Source: Cloeon dipterum
Taxonomy: Eukaryota > Arthropoda > Insecta > Ephemeroptera > Baetidae
Direction: 5' to 3'
NCBI RefSeq assembly: GCF_949628265.1
Contig: NC_088786.1
Coordinates: forward strand, 41,933,681 to 41,997,680
DNA length: 64,000 bases
Part shown: positions 39,236 to 51,706 of the stretch, in pieces
Layout of the letters: every line of letters starts with the position of its first letter
Numbering within the stretch: position 1 is the first letter of the stretch
Translations under genes and position numbers: made by a program
The notes under the pieces: model-generated
Told to the model about the DNA's origin: nothing
Database searches by the model: none
The model's input: the letters and a program-made list of their open reading frames with translations, nothing else

Positions 39236-40411
39236 TTTAATCCCATTTACTGCTGAAACGCGCTAGCACTGACTTGACAGTCAATTCATTTTTATTGCAC
39301 ATTAACGCTTGCATTATTGCAACAATATGAGGAGGCAATAAAAAGCAAAAAGCGTTTACATGCAAGAAATATGCACGCCTTAGCCAGCAAATCACGAGAA
39401 CTGAGGTGGAGAGCAGGAATGTTCCAAATAAATGAGCGATCGAAAATAAAAATGAGCCAGAATGGCTCAAGTATGCATATTTCTTGTTCGTTAATAACTG
39501 CAACCAAAAAAGAGCATGTTTTTTATGCAATAATGGAAGTGGTAATGAGCAAGAAGCAAGAAATATGCTATCTAGCCAAGCCAAGCGCGTTATAACTGAA
39601 CAGGGGATTTAAATTCACTAATACGTTTTTAAGCCTTGTATTAAATTCATAAAAGCTGTGTGTTAATTACATGATCTAAAAAAGCTCATTTTTTTTCTCA
39701 ATAAAAGGAAATGTTTTGCTGCTTTAAAGTTTTTGCCTGTCTTAGGTGTCTTTGCTCTTACAGAAAATTCCAAAATTAATGAACTCATGAAATGCAAACG
39801 AGAAAATAATTAAAGAATAAATTAATTAAAATTATTAAATAAGATTGAGCGATAATATTGCTTAAACATATGAAACAGCTTTGCTTGAAAACCATAAATG
39901 GCAATATTTTGAATAAAATTTGCATTTTTAGGAACCTAAATTGCTGTATTTTATTGATACCGATTTTCAAAATACAAAAATAAACTTTTTGGAGTAACTT
40001 CTCACCTCATAAGCTGCGGATCATTCTGTGTCTGTGTGGCTAGCTAAAAACAAATCAATTGAGATGTACATTAATTTAAAAAAAGTGCAACTCGCGTTTT
40101 CCTGATAAATTTGCCATAGCCTAATCCCAAAAATTAAAAAAAAAACAGGTTCATCTTTGCCATCCAAATAAACCGTCACAGAAACCAGAAACAAAATCAA
40201 TGATATGCATCTATCTCGACGATTCAATGATGATTGGCCGGAAAGTATGATATTTTCGGCATAAAATTTGTTTACGATATTGTATCAAATTAGAAAGGCA
40301 ATTTTTAAAAAATTAATTAATGCGTATTTTAATGTGGTACTATTATTTCTACTTTCATTGAGCAATTCTAGTAATATATAGATTTAAAAGAAAGGATCAC
40401 AATTTAAATAA
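39236..40411. other. Transposon interior, left non-coding part
   Basis: AT-rich DNA between the subterminal repeats and the end of the BEN gene. A ~90-codon plus-strand open frame (39317-39595) contains motif words like those of the subterminal region and has no recognised domain. The BEN gene 3' UTR probably lies near 40000-40400. Confidence 0.4.
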
Positions 40412-43180
40412 TTACTCACCATCATCACAGTCAGCAGTGGGAACAACTTCTGTCAACTGTCGATAGCCATGGCTGGTCCACACACTTGTGTTGGGATTAG
40501 CACGCTGACAAACATTCGAAACGATTCTTCTGGTTGCTGCCATAGTCAGTGGGGTGAGATTGTTCATCTCGCAGTACGCTCTCTGGCTTACTAAAATTAG
40601 AAAAGTTTTGCAAGATTACCTTTATGCTCATATGATTTAATATAATCAATCACCTCACAGAATAAATTCTTTCATGCAGCAAAACAGAAAAATAATAAAC
40701 ACGTAAAATAATAATTATCTTTATTGACTTTTCGGTTTTTTTTAAACTCAAAGCATTTTAAAATTTAAAACTCCTACACGTGATTTAGGATAATAAATGG
40801 CAAATGGTGAAATTTTCAAAGAAAAACTACGTGTTTTGCGCTCTCTCAAACTGTACAACATTAATTTAGCCATCTCAAAATTTCTCAGACCTGAAATTAG
40901 CTGCATATTTTTGCCTAAAAAATCTAACATATAATAACCACAGTGAAAGCAAGCTCTAAAGAATTAAGTATTCAGATAACCAAAAGGAGAAGAGAGAGGC
41001 ACTTACGGAAAATGCACTCAACGAGCTTGCAGTCAAGTGCAAGGAAGTCTCCTCGCTCAGCATTCAGACGGGACCTGCTCAAAATGTCATCTCCAAACAC
41101 GGCCTTTGTCATTTGAGTGACAAATCTCGCAGGACGCTGACTCGTGTACATATCAACCGAAGCGTATCTTCCTCTCAGGAGCACGTAGCCATTGCCGATG
41201 TAGTTCTGTATCATGAAATTTGGGATCAAAATATGATATGAAAACTGAAATTAAAATTGACTTACGTAATTGTTGCACACAATCTGTAGCAAATCAGGTT
41301 CATCGGAAGCAGCTTGCGTTCCTCTCATAGCAGCACTGGACTTAAGGAGCAGGTCAATTTTGCTATCCAGCACGTGAATTAACTGTAGCATTTCCACTGA
41401 GCAGCAACAAGATCGGTCTAAATTTGAGATTTATTATATACATAAAAATAAATAAAAAACAAAACTTCACCTTCACTGGCCAGACTTGGTTTTTTACCCA
41501 CAAACTGAGACGACCTTGATGGTAAAGGGTCAACCTCGTGACTGCTCTCACCTACAAAAATCAATTAAACAGTTGGGTGAATAGCCCTTATTTTGCCCGC
41601 TAACAGATATATATTTATCGCACCTTGAACGACAGCGTCATCCCAATCAGAAAAAAGGCCATCAGATGACCACTCTAAGAATTAAATTTAAGTGCATAAT
41701 ATAAAAAATGATCATTTATAATTTTTACCTCTTTGAATCTGACGCCGTCTTTCTTCGGATGAATGTGTCTCAACTTCACGATGATCTGTGCTGTCAGCAT
41801 CTTCGTCATGCTCCTTCTCAAGCCTGTGACATGTGTAAAATAGAATTACCAATTGAAAAAGCTAAATTTTAATAAATAATTTTATATCATTACATCTTAG
41901 ACGATCCAGCAGTCGACCTGTAATTTCCACGACCTCCGTCCAGCCTCATGGAATCACCGGATTTGGCCAGAGGTCTGCTCCTCTCTTGGGAACTGTGAAT
42001 ATTGACTTTCTGGGTGGTGGTGTCCTTATTAGCAGCTCCAGTCTTAGTCACCGTGTTCGTCTTTGGCGCCCTTTTCTCTTGAGTACTGCATTTCTTGCTC
42101 GCTTTCTTGCTTTCTTTGCCCACATTTTCTTGGGTTGCTCCTGGACCATCAAAAGAGGTGTCGCTATCTTCTCCATCACCGGTTCCTGCTGCTAAACTCT
42201 CAGTAAACTGAACCTTCTCCTTTCCTTTCTCAGGCCTTTCATTTGTAGAAACAAAATTACCAATTGCAAAAATCAAATAATTTGATATCATTACATCTTA
42301 GACGATCCAGCAGTCGGCCTGTTATTTCCACGACCTCCGTCCAGCCTCATGGAACCAGCGGATTTGGCCAGAGGCCTGCTCCTCTCTTGGGAACTGTGAA
42401 TATTGACTTTCTGGGTGGTGGTGTCCTTATTAGCAGCTCCAGTCTTAGTCACAGTGTTCGTCTTTGGCGCCCTTTTCTCTTGAGTACTGCATTTCTTGCT
42501 CGCTTTCTTGCGTTCTTTGCCCAGATTTTCTTGAGTGGCTCCTGGACCATCAAGAGAGGTGTTGTTTTCGTCTTCATCGCTTGGCAAATTCACCTCTTTA
42601 GCTCTTGATATTGCATTTAACAGATCAATTTGCATGTTACTGGTTCCATGCTAGAAATTAATATAATGAAACATGCAACACAATTGATAAAAATATATAG
42701 ATATATTTATATATACCGCTTTTTTCCCCATTTTCTTTGACGGAGATCTCGGTCTATCTTCCTCATCGGCAGTTTCTAAATTTTTGGCAGGCAACCTTCG
42801 GATCCTTTTGGGTCTCTCTCCAGGGAAAACACAGTCAGCGTCAAGTTTCCTCAATTTTTCCATCTCTTGCATTTCACAAAAAGTGCCTAATTTAACAAAT
42901 AATTATTAATAAAAACAAAACTTACTTTAGAGATGGTTAAAAACTAAAAATTACCTGGGCCATGTAAAATCAGAGCTGGTTTTGTTTCAAGCCTGCCACT
43001 TTTATCTTTTCCAGAAATCACGTTGTACTTCTTGGTTCCTTTTTTGGGGGGATCATCCATATTGTTTACTTCGTCAACCAAACAAACTTGCGTTTTTTTC
43101 GACTGGAACCATTCAATAACGACGTAATTACGTCCTTCTTGATTAGCCTTCTCTGGTGAAGGTCGAGATTGGCTCGTCAT
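40412..43180 (-). CDS. BEN-domain protein encoded by the transposon
   Basis: Exons 42955-43180, 42717-42886, 42295-42650, 41894-42235, 41729-41823, 41624-41674, 41471-41551, 41266-41417, 41007-41205 and 40412-40590 give 616 codons plus stop, all in phase (the last exon read to a TAA at 40412; a further 3' exon cannot be excluded). The N-terminal ~75 residues (YVVIEWFQSKKTQVCLVDE) resemble a small beta domain often preceding BEN proteins. The middle is charged and low-complexity with basic runs. The C-terminal half of the frame ends in a BEN-like domain (RFVTQMTKAVFGDDILSRSR..LALDCKLVECIF). Exons 42295-42650 and 41894-42235 share a ~250-bp near-identical core (KKASKKCSTQEKRAPKTNT), an internal duplication. 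BEN domains bind DNA or chromatin proteins; here a role in element regulation is inferred. Confidence 0.75.
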
Positions 43181-43389
43181 GATTAAAAGTTTAACTGGAG
43201 CAACCTATGAATTAGAAATAATTAAAACATATTCATTTACAAATGAAATTGACGAAATAATTAACAAAATTTAAGTATTCATTATTGCTGTTTCTGATTC
43301 TTTTTTGCACTGCTGAGCAAAAACATGCACACAGAATAAAATCAACAAAAATAACAATCCAATTGAGACTTTTGGTCAGAATTCAGTGC

Positions 43390-43925
43390 TTTAATTAAGT
43401 ATGCATATTCATTCATGCATGTAAATGTATGTGCAATATTCATGCAATATTATGTACACATGCACGTGCATTCATTATGTACACATGCATGTACATGCAT
43501 TATGTACATATTTACATGCATGTAAATGCATTATGTACATACATGCAAGTAAATAATGCATTATGTACATGCATGTATGTAAATGCATTATGTAAATACA
43601 TGCACGTAAATGCATTACGTACATACATGCATGTAAATGCATTAATGTACATACATGCACGTAAATGCATTACGTAGATACATGCATGTAAATGCATTAT
43701 GTACATACATGCATGTAAATGCATTATGTACATGCATGTAAATAAATGCAATATGTACATGCATGTATGTGCAATATGCATTTTTTGTGCATATCTATGT
43801 CATTATATAATTATCCATTTACACATGCACAAAGTACATGCATTTACGAAACATGCACAAAGTACATTCATGCATGCATGTTCATGCATTATCATGTGTG
43901 CATGTACATACATTTACACAGTTTA
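43390..43925. repeat. ATGCATGTA-type tandem repeat tract
   Basis: About 530 bp of irregular tandem repeats built from ATGCATGTAAATGC and ATTATGTACATAC words (basic period roughly 26-27 bp), rich in self-complementary TGCATGCA and GTACATGTAC. It lies between the two divergent transposon genes, where a shared promoter would be expected. Long frames of Met, His, Cys and Tyr residues across it are repeat artefacts. Confidence 0.8.
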
Positions 43926-44482
43926 TCTTCAATTATTTACATGTGTGACTTCGCAAATATAACTGCGCGCACTTAAAATTCGGGACATGCATTGACACAA
44001 ACAAAAAATACATAATCAACACTTATTTAGGAACTAACCTTGCTTATTGTGTTTCCAACAAGAGTCGGTAATTTATTATTAAGAAGATGTAGTCCGTTTT
44101 CTTCTACATTCACTGTCACGACTATCTCGTTGTTTTGATCGCAAGAGTGATTTCGGCGAATATTTTAGCCGGAACAGAGTGCGAGACAACAATAATGAAA
44201 TTACCGATCGTGAGGTAAGGAAGCAATGCAGTAGTGTGCGGTCTGCGGTGGCGTCTGGAGACCAAATCGACACTCAACGCTGATTGGCTTCTGTGTGTGC
44301 AACGCTTTGCCCGCTAAATTAATTTACCTAGAAAGCGCGCGCTGGTTGTTCGTGCATTCTGCCTGGGCTTCCATATGAACGAATCTGCGTATGGATTGTT
44401 GTTTTGGTTTTGAGTTTGCCTGTGCATATAGCATATATACTGATCTACATTTTGGTTTCCTTCTGATAATAAAAGGACCAAA

Positions 44483-47400
44483 ATGGATCAACAACTCGAA
44501 AGCAGTGGTTCAGCAGGACCACGAAAAAGGAAGAGTTACCGTGTGTTGCACAGTAATAATAAATTGCCGAGGCAGACAATTTATAACTGGAGGAAGAAAG
44601 CAGCCCAAGCTATGGATCAAGCTTATGCAGAAGAGACCACTAATAACATGTCATCACCGGTAAGTGAAAAAATAATTTTTCATAATTTTCAATGAAAATA
44701 CAAATAATATTATAATGAGAAAATATTCTAATATTTATAATAGGCCTCTGACTGGTATGCAGGAGGAATTTAAAAATTTAATTTGTAAATAAATATTAGT
44801 GATGATTAGTGTGCAATGATTGATGAGTCTGTTGAAATTTTTGGGGTTGTGGTTTTGCAGTAATTATACTTAAAAAAATTATTTTCATTTCACTACTTTA
44901 AAATTTTCAATTAACTTTTTGCAAAATTTAAAAATCTATAAAATTTAGAAAAAAATTAATATGGAACTATCGTGAAGGTAACACAATTTTATTTGGCACA
45001 TTTTAGAATATTATTTGGAATTCCATTTTGTAAAACTACTATGATTGTATTGTTATAAATGTTTGTTTTTCCTTTTGCATTTTTTTACATTATTGTTTTC
45101 AATAATCAGAAAGTGTGCATTTTGAGAAGATCATCACCTGAGAAACAAACAAATAAATTGAATCGAAAATGGTTACAATACATGACTTTTTTGTTCATAT
45201 TTTTTAAATATATTTTAAATCAATGTTTATAAATGATAACAAAAAATGAAAATACCACAGTAAATTTAATATTAATGTGTTTGATAAAAATACAAACAAG
45301 AAAATCAATTTTGAGACGTTAATAATAATAATATATAATTTATTTAAAAAAATTTAAGGGAGATGAATATGACCGTGAGGCAAGTGAAAATGATGAAGAT
45401 TCTCAGACTCGTATAACGCATGATGAAAGAGGAGTTGATAGATGCAGTGACAACGATGACCAACCATCACCAGAAAGCGATGATGGCCATTATGAAGAAG
45501 AGCCTGAATGTGAAGTAATACAGTTGCATTTAATGTTTAAAATTAAGAAGAAAGTATTTATTGTGATGTTTTTCATTATTATTATTTTGCCAAGATGGAA
45601 CGACGAGCTTCTCCCTCCTCCGAGATTGACGCCGATGCTGATGATTTTACAACGACGTCTGTTTCCTCTCTCAATGATTCTGAAGTTGATGAGAGCGACG
45701 TCGACGAGGATAATAGCGACGAAGAAATTAATAATGGGCAGCAAGAGGAGGTACTTTAATAGCTAAATGCTCACCTTTCATCATATTATTTTTGCTTTTA
45801 TGGTACATTTTAAACTGGGAATTTAAACTTTGCTGGGAAAATGCGTCAATTAATATTAATGAATTTTCTTTAATTATAATCTTTAGTTTCTCATAAATTA
45901 TATATTTCCCAAAAATTAAAATTTATGCCATGATTATTATTATTTCAGGAGTCAAATGAGGACTCACTACCAGAGGAATTTGACAAAAACGAGAGTTTCG
46001 CTGCTCCTTTTCTGAAGTTGCCACAGGTCCCCCTTTACCCTCCTGATGGTCCAAGTGTGGCAGATATGACGCTTGTCATTTTATCAATACTCATTAAACA
46101 CAACTCTACTGACTCTTTGAAAACCGAGATTTTCCGCGGACTCAATCTTCTCCTTGGAACTAATGACTTTCCGGACAACCAGTATAAGTTGAAAAAACTT
46201 TACAAAGCAACCAGTGACACAATGGAATGTCATGTTTTTTGCAAGAAGTGCATGAAATATGTGGGATTGAAAGAAGAAAAGTTACTCTGTCCATCATGCA
46301 ATGAGTTGATCAAAAAATCAGAAAAGGAAGAAAATTTCTTCTTTACCGCCAAGCTGAAGAATATTTTGTCATCAACACTTGAGAAGAATAGCGAGAGCTA
46401 TGATGGAAACTTTGCTGAAATGCCATTAGTGAGGGCAGATGGAGAAGAGAAAGTCTTTTCTGATCTCCCAGATGGAAGCATCCACGCTTCGCTTCGTGGA
46501 AAATTCGGACCTTCCATTCATAGTTACAACATTTTCGGGGATGCTGCACCTGCTTTCGAAGCCTCGAAGAAATCCATTTTTGCTCTGATGTTGGCTCCAA
46601 ACTTTATTAAAAAATCGGAGAGGTAAATGTGTATATATATATATGTGGTTGAATGAATATGGCTAAATAAATATGACTAAGTATTTCATTAAATTTTATA
46701 TATATACATATGCAGGCTAATAATAATAGGGCACAACTTTCTGAAAATATAATAATTTAACGACAAAAATACAAATACTCGCAGATCTAGAAGCTGATGG
46801 TCGATTTTCTGCGCAGCAGCTTTATTTAATAAATCTGAATAACTGCTTGATAAATATATTACATGCTTTCGTTTATAAAGTTCTAAATTTAGTAGCTACA
46901 GAAAAATATTATTTGATCCCTCTCTAATTAATAATTAATATATGCAACTCTTTTATTTATTCCCTATCTCTAGGTCTCGAAACGTGAAGCTAGCAGCAAT
47001 CTGGGTGGGCCGAAAAGAGCCTGATATGAATGTTCTTCTACAGCCTTTTGTTAAAGAGGCTAGGTATATTGCTGAAAAAGGAATTCAGTGGACGGACCAC
47101 AACGGAGAAGCGAGAAACTGTAAAATTTTCCCACTCACAGCAGTCGCAGACTCGGTCGCGAGACCCAAGATGATCGGGTCATGCGTACACAATGCTCAAT
47201 TTGGATGCACTTGGTGTTATCACCCCAACGACGCCATTGGGCAGTCGTACAACAGGTACGTAGAAAATGAGAGAACATTAAATATTTTAATATTTAACCA
47301 CTACTTTGTGCATCTCTAGTAAATTCATAAAGCAATTAATATATTTCTATTTTTAAAGCTGCGCGCTTTTCAGTTTTTGACTTTTTGTGGCCCCTCTAGC

Positions 47401-49166
47401 TATTTTATATATATATATAGCGTTGAAATTTATACACCAGTTAATTATTGCTTTTTGCTTCTATTGATTATCATTCATAAATACACGATATTTGCCAGGT
47501 ATACTTTTCGAGAACCATGTGCGCCACTACGCACTAACGTATCCTGGAAAGAGGATTTGGACACTGCCTTAAGCACAGGTGAGCCCTGCAAGGGTGTTCA
47601 AAATGAAAGCGTTCTGCTGGATCTACCAGGGTTTCTCATCCCTGAAAATATTGGAGTTGAGCAGATGCACGCGGGTAAATTACTTATTTAATTATAGAAG
47701 ATTACACTTTTTTAAATTGATATTCTCTTTTTTAGCTGATGTAGGCCACTCAAAAACAGTCCTGAAATTGTGGACAAGCAATTTTCGCCAAGACTACTAC
47801 ATTTACACTCCTGCAAAGCGAATGCTCCTCGACAAAAATATGTCTGAGGTGCGACTGCCGACTCTGAAAAATGCAAGATTGCTCACAAAATTTACAGACT
47901 TTAAATCATGGAAAGCTAGCCAGGCAAAGTTGTGGACTCTTCACTTGAGTGTGCCATTGCTCATTGAGGTACAGAAGCCAAAAGATGTAGCGGTTTGGGC
48001 AAGGTAAATGTTTTTTCTAAAACTTATTTATAATTGCAAATAATTAAATAATACTGTATTTATGCGGCAATCTGCCCAAATACTTAATAATCTTCTAATT
48101 ATATCTACTTAAATTTTTAATTATGCAAGTAAATTTTTTAAATTTTACAAATTAAAATTAATCGAAAATTGTTTTTATCTTCAAAACTCTTATTTAAGTA
48201 GAAAAATGAAATCTCTTCCCTGAAGTTAAAACGTATATCTTTTGTCATTTGATTTTCTCTTAAATATAAATATTTCCAGCCTGTTCTATACTTTCACTTT
48301 ACACCCATCTGTATTATTATATTTACTTGCTTTACAGATTTGTCGCTGCATATTGGCTCCTTAATCAGTCCACGATTACGGAGACTGATCTGATTACTGC
48401 TCAAACCTACCTAGAGGAGCATTCTCAAGGATATGAGACACTCTACGGAACTCTGGTCATGACGTCAAACCTTCATCAGTCTCTTCACTGGCCATTGGCT
48501 GTTGCTCGAATGGGTCCGTTACAAAACTTTTCGGCATACCAGTATGAAGGAAAGTTCCCAGACATCAAAAAAGACATCAGCAGCACGAAAGCTACCGCAC
48601 AACAGGTAATGGAGCGTGCAATCATGAGAGAATCGCTCCCTCACATTGCACAGACAGTGCTCAGGAGGCAACAAACAAAAGAGTACGTTTCCCAACTCTT
48701 AGAAGGCAAATCTACCAAAGTCGGACCACCTGAGACAAGAGGCCCACCAACGTCTGAAGATGCTGAAGGGAAGCACTTCAAGAAAGCACTGTGGTCAGGA
48801 TTTGTCCTTCGAACTTTTGAGAGTCAGAAGGGTACACGCAAATGTGACTCTTGCGTGCAACTGAAAGACAATACATTTGGTATCGTCACAGATGTCATGA
48901 AAATTGTTGAAAACAACAAAGTCAGATTAAAAATTTTATCTTTGAACTGCACGCCACACATCATCAAAAAGTGCACAATTAGGTCGGGCGATCGTGAACT
49001 GAATATGGAAGACCTGAAGCTCCCTCATCTTTATTCAGCAAGTGTGGCGCACCAGCGATTGAGGGTGGTAGATGCCGAAATGGTCAAGGGTGTTTGTATT
49101 TTGATGGAAATGACAAATGGAAAGTTGTATGTTAGTGTTCCACCAAATAATGAAGAGGCCCAGTAA
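44483..49166 (+). CDS. TNP2/CACTA-like transposase
   Basis: Exons 44483-44659, 45359-45514, 45595-45750, 45949-46622, 46974-47255, 47499-47674, 47736-48003 and 48338-49166 join to 905 codons plus stop with every phase matching. The N-terminus has a basic, helix-turn-helix-like stretch (PRQTIYNWRKKA), then acidic exons and a zinc-binding pair region (CHVFCKKCMKYV..CPSC). The core has the TNP2-type order: IWVGRKEPDMNVLLQPFVKE, ADSVARPKMIGSCVHN followed by FGCTWCYHPND, then GVEQMHADVGHSKTVLKLW. The C-terminal part includes TSNLHQSLHWPL and a CDSC motif. Lengths and order fit animal CACTA/EnSpm transposases. Catalytic acidic residues cannot be assigned with certainty by eye. No internal stop or frameshift seen. 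Confidence 0.85.
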
Positions 49167-49319
49167 AAAGCATAATATACAGTTTTATTTATCTATCATT
49201 AATAACCCATCCTCGTTTTGGTCTCATGCATGCATGTTAATCTGAAGCATTCAATTTGATTCGTAAATATAAAACCAAAATAAATCATTGGCGACTGTCT
49301 ATATTTTGGCAAATATTTT

Positions 49320-49791
49320 CGCAAGCCAGTTTAATGAGCGAGAGCGAGCCGAGCGTGAAATGAGCCGAATTTAGCAAGACACTTTCAGCTCGAGCAGTGT
49401 CAGCTGAAAAAAGCAAGTGTTACTCATGAGCAAAAGTGAGCAAGAGCGAGCAGAGCATGAATGAGCAGAAAATTAGCGAGTTCAATTAAGCTCGAGCAGG
49501 TTGAGCTGAAAAAAGCAAGGGTTGCTCATGAGCAAAAGTGAGCAAGAGCGAGCAGAGCGGAAATGAGCCAGAAAAAACGAGCAATTTACGCTCTTTTTTA
49601 ATACAAGCCGCTCGAGCAAGAAAAAACAAGAATTGCTCGCGAGCAATTTCTGCTCTTTTTTGATGCGAGCCGCTCGAGCAAGAAAAACCAAGAATTGCTC
49701 GCGAGCGATTTTAGCGATGAGCGAGCTGAGCATGAAAAATGCCTAAAAAAGCAACTCGAGCAAGAATGAGCAGCCTTGCTCGCTCATTAAT
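49320..49791. repeat. Right subterminal repeats
   Basis: Inverse counterpart of the left array: GAGCGAGC, TGAGCAAAAGTGAGCAAGAG and GCTCGAGCA words, including a ~107-bp unit repeated in tandem across about 49330-49560. Not coding. Confidence 0.7.
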
Positions 49792-49811
49792 GCTCAAGAT
49801 TTTCTGCTGGG
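49792..49811 (-). repeat. Right terminal inverted repeat
   Basis: Ends ..TTTTCTGCTGGG at 49811 and is followed by the second ATG copy (49812-49814). Differs from the left repeat at two positions (TTCTGAGC versus TCTTGAGC region). Confidence 0.9.
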
Positions 49812-49814
49812 ATG

Positions 49815-50181
49815 GGAGGAAAGGCGCGAGCACGAGCGCAACGAACATCGAGAAAGGAAGGCACTTCGCTGTGCACATTGCCATTACTCCTCAGACAGAA
49901 GACGGGATTTGGGAGAACACATTGAAAGGAAACATTTTTGTTTGCCGAGCAAATTAGTACGAAAATTTTATAAATGTCCGCACTGCGATGATTTCTGCTC
50001 AGTAGATAAATCTAAGTTAAAAAAACACATGAATACCAAGCAACACAGGAATGAGGAAAGAGGCGTTCCACCTCGACAGATATTCTGCTGTCCAAAATGT
50101 GACTTCACCTCAATTGAAAAACTGGATGTTGAAAATCACATTGAAACACATCCTCTTGAGTATATTGACGATGATGAATAG
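49815..50181 (+). pseudogene. B4: 3' part of the finger exon after the transposon
   Basis: Resumes with WEERREHERNEHRERKALRC and continues through CAHC..H, CPHC..H and CPKC..H-x3-H to PLEYIDDDE and TAG. Together with 38520-38784 it totals 632 nt, exactly the B3 exon length, with no added lesion. The unbroken frame on both sides indicates recent insertion. On its own this fragment has no start or splice acceptor of the family type. Confidence 0.85.
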
Positions 50182-51203
50182 GAATGACAATTGATTTTCA
50201 ATGGGAGCAATATGTCATCAAAATCGTCTGATTATGTTTGGCCAATAGAAAAATTGATTCGATGAACAAAAATTTAGAAATAAAATTTAGGATTGCATTG
50301 AAATCTTACGTTTTTATGTATCCTAAAATGCCTCAAATTTATGGAAAATACAGCAAAAATTTGAATATGCAATAATTTCAACTTTATTTGATATTTCAAC
50401 TTAAATTTTTAATTACAAGCATGAATAGTACGCTATGACATTTGTGCAGAATTGGAAGAATGGTTTATTAAAAATAAACTTTAATAATTTTTATTTAATT
50501 CCTTGAACACAGAAGAGTTTACCTTTATTTTGCTAAGGGCTCATTTAATCCAGTTCTGCCCTTTCCTAATCTGCAACAATACGTATACATTCGCAAGTTT
50601 TTCCTGTTCGAGAACATTAAAATATTATTGTCTCACCAAAAAAATATTCCCATTATAGATTAAGTAAGTCCAGCAAAAATACGACCTTCGCACCAAAGTA
50701 TCGATTAATTTCAATTCAAATTAAAACGAAGCATTCTCCATGCATTATATGTATTTCAAATTTAAAAAAATGTATGAAAAAACTTAGAAGAACGATAAAA
50801 TTCAGCAGCACCATTTTGGATTCCAAAAGTGCGACTCTCATTGAATCAAGACGTCGTGGTCATTGCGCGCATCACTTCATCTTCTTAGTTAGATTTTGCC
50901 ATTTAATTCATAAATAAATAAATAATTTGGGATTTTCATCTTCAACATCTCAAATAAATAAGAAAGTATTTATGCAATTACTGTGATGCTTCTTTTTCCT
51001 TGAGGTTTTGCTTTTTAAAATAATTTTCATAGACAACAAAGTAGCATTCAGAGTTTACTACACGTAGTGAGTTTGAGTGTCAAATAAATAAGCTTTGATT
51101 TCAAGATTTTTTTATTTTTTCCGAGTTCGTTTAACATCTGAAAGTTTGTAACTGGAGCGAAATCTGCTTTGTATATAGTTGCTATATGTATTTGAAACAA
51201 TTT
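50182..51203. other. B4 3' flank / A6 upstream region
   Basis: 50190-50780 resembles the B5 3' flank (59210-59740), including GGATTGCATTGAAATC. 50820-51140 is the inverse of 29500-29950. No exon seen. Confidence 0.5.
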
Positions 51204-51355
51204 TACCCGCCACTGACCGTTGACAAAAATTGCGTCTGCGACTCACCTGCCACCTGGCTCTCACGCCCTGAGTTAACCGAATGAACCTTCAGTATTCTGA
51301 GTGAAGCTACGAAAATCAGGTGTTTTTTTAGAGGGAACTCTAAACGATAGAATAG
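51204..51355 (+). promoter_or_regulatory. Type A upstream element (A6)
   Basis: The only plus-strand copy: ACCCGCCACTGACCGTTG, CACCTGCCACCTGG, CCCTGAGTTAACCGAATGAA, CAGGTG, then GATAGAATAG/GTGAG with the donor at 51356. It is followed ~350 bp later by the zinc-ribbon start exon. Confidence 0.7.
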
Positions 51356-51706
51356 GTGAGAGGAAAAAGTAGATTTGTTTTATTTTGATCAGGCTTTAAG
51401 CGTAACAGTATCTTTTTAAATTGATTTGTTTCCCAAATTGAAAAAAATACTCGATCAAAAGTTCAAATCAGCAATTTTTGAGCCTGATTATTTTTCCCTG
51501 TGATTTTTGATCTTTTAAAACACGATTAATATCGAATCGAAATAATGCATGGTTTTCATTAATTTTAATTCATTTTTATGATATTTGGATAACTCGAATG
51601 AGGAATTGAACGGCATTTGACACGATCAGTACAACCACCTAACACTTAAAATTAAATTATATTACAGAAAAGCCAGTTTTTAAGTTGTCTTCCAGGTGAG
51701 AAATTG

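Larger units (their letters stand above)
38785..49811. mobile_element. Complete CACTA/EnSpm-like DNA transposon with BEN-domain gene (~11.03 kb)
   Basis: Ends are CCCAGCAGAAAATTCTGAGC (38785-38804) and its near-exact inverse at 49792-49811 (18 of 20 identical). A 3-bp ATG is duplicated at 38782-38784 and 49812-49814, as expected for CACTA elements. B3, B5 and others give the empty site CTCATGGGAGG. Contents: subterminal repeats at both ends, a TNP2-like transposase gene (plus), a divergent BEN-domain gene (minus) and an ATGCATGTA repeat tract between them. Both genes are open, so the element may be autonomous. Confidence 0.9.

Noticed and set aside
39317-39595. A third transposon gene
   Set aside because: Short frame with words of the subterminal repeats, and no domain or splice structure.
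43390-43925. Possible CRISPR-like array
   Set aside because: Repeats are short, irregular and contiguous with no unique spacers, and the context is a eukaryotic transposon.
43429-43976. Long overlapping open frames rich in Met, His, Cys and Tyr on both strands
   Set aside because: They follow the ATGCATGTA tandem repeat on both strands and have no other coding sign.
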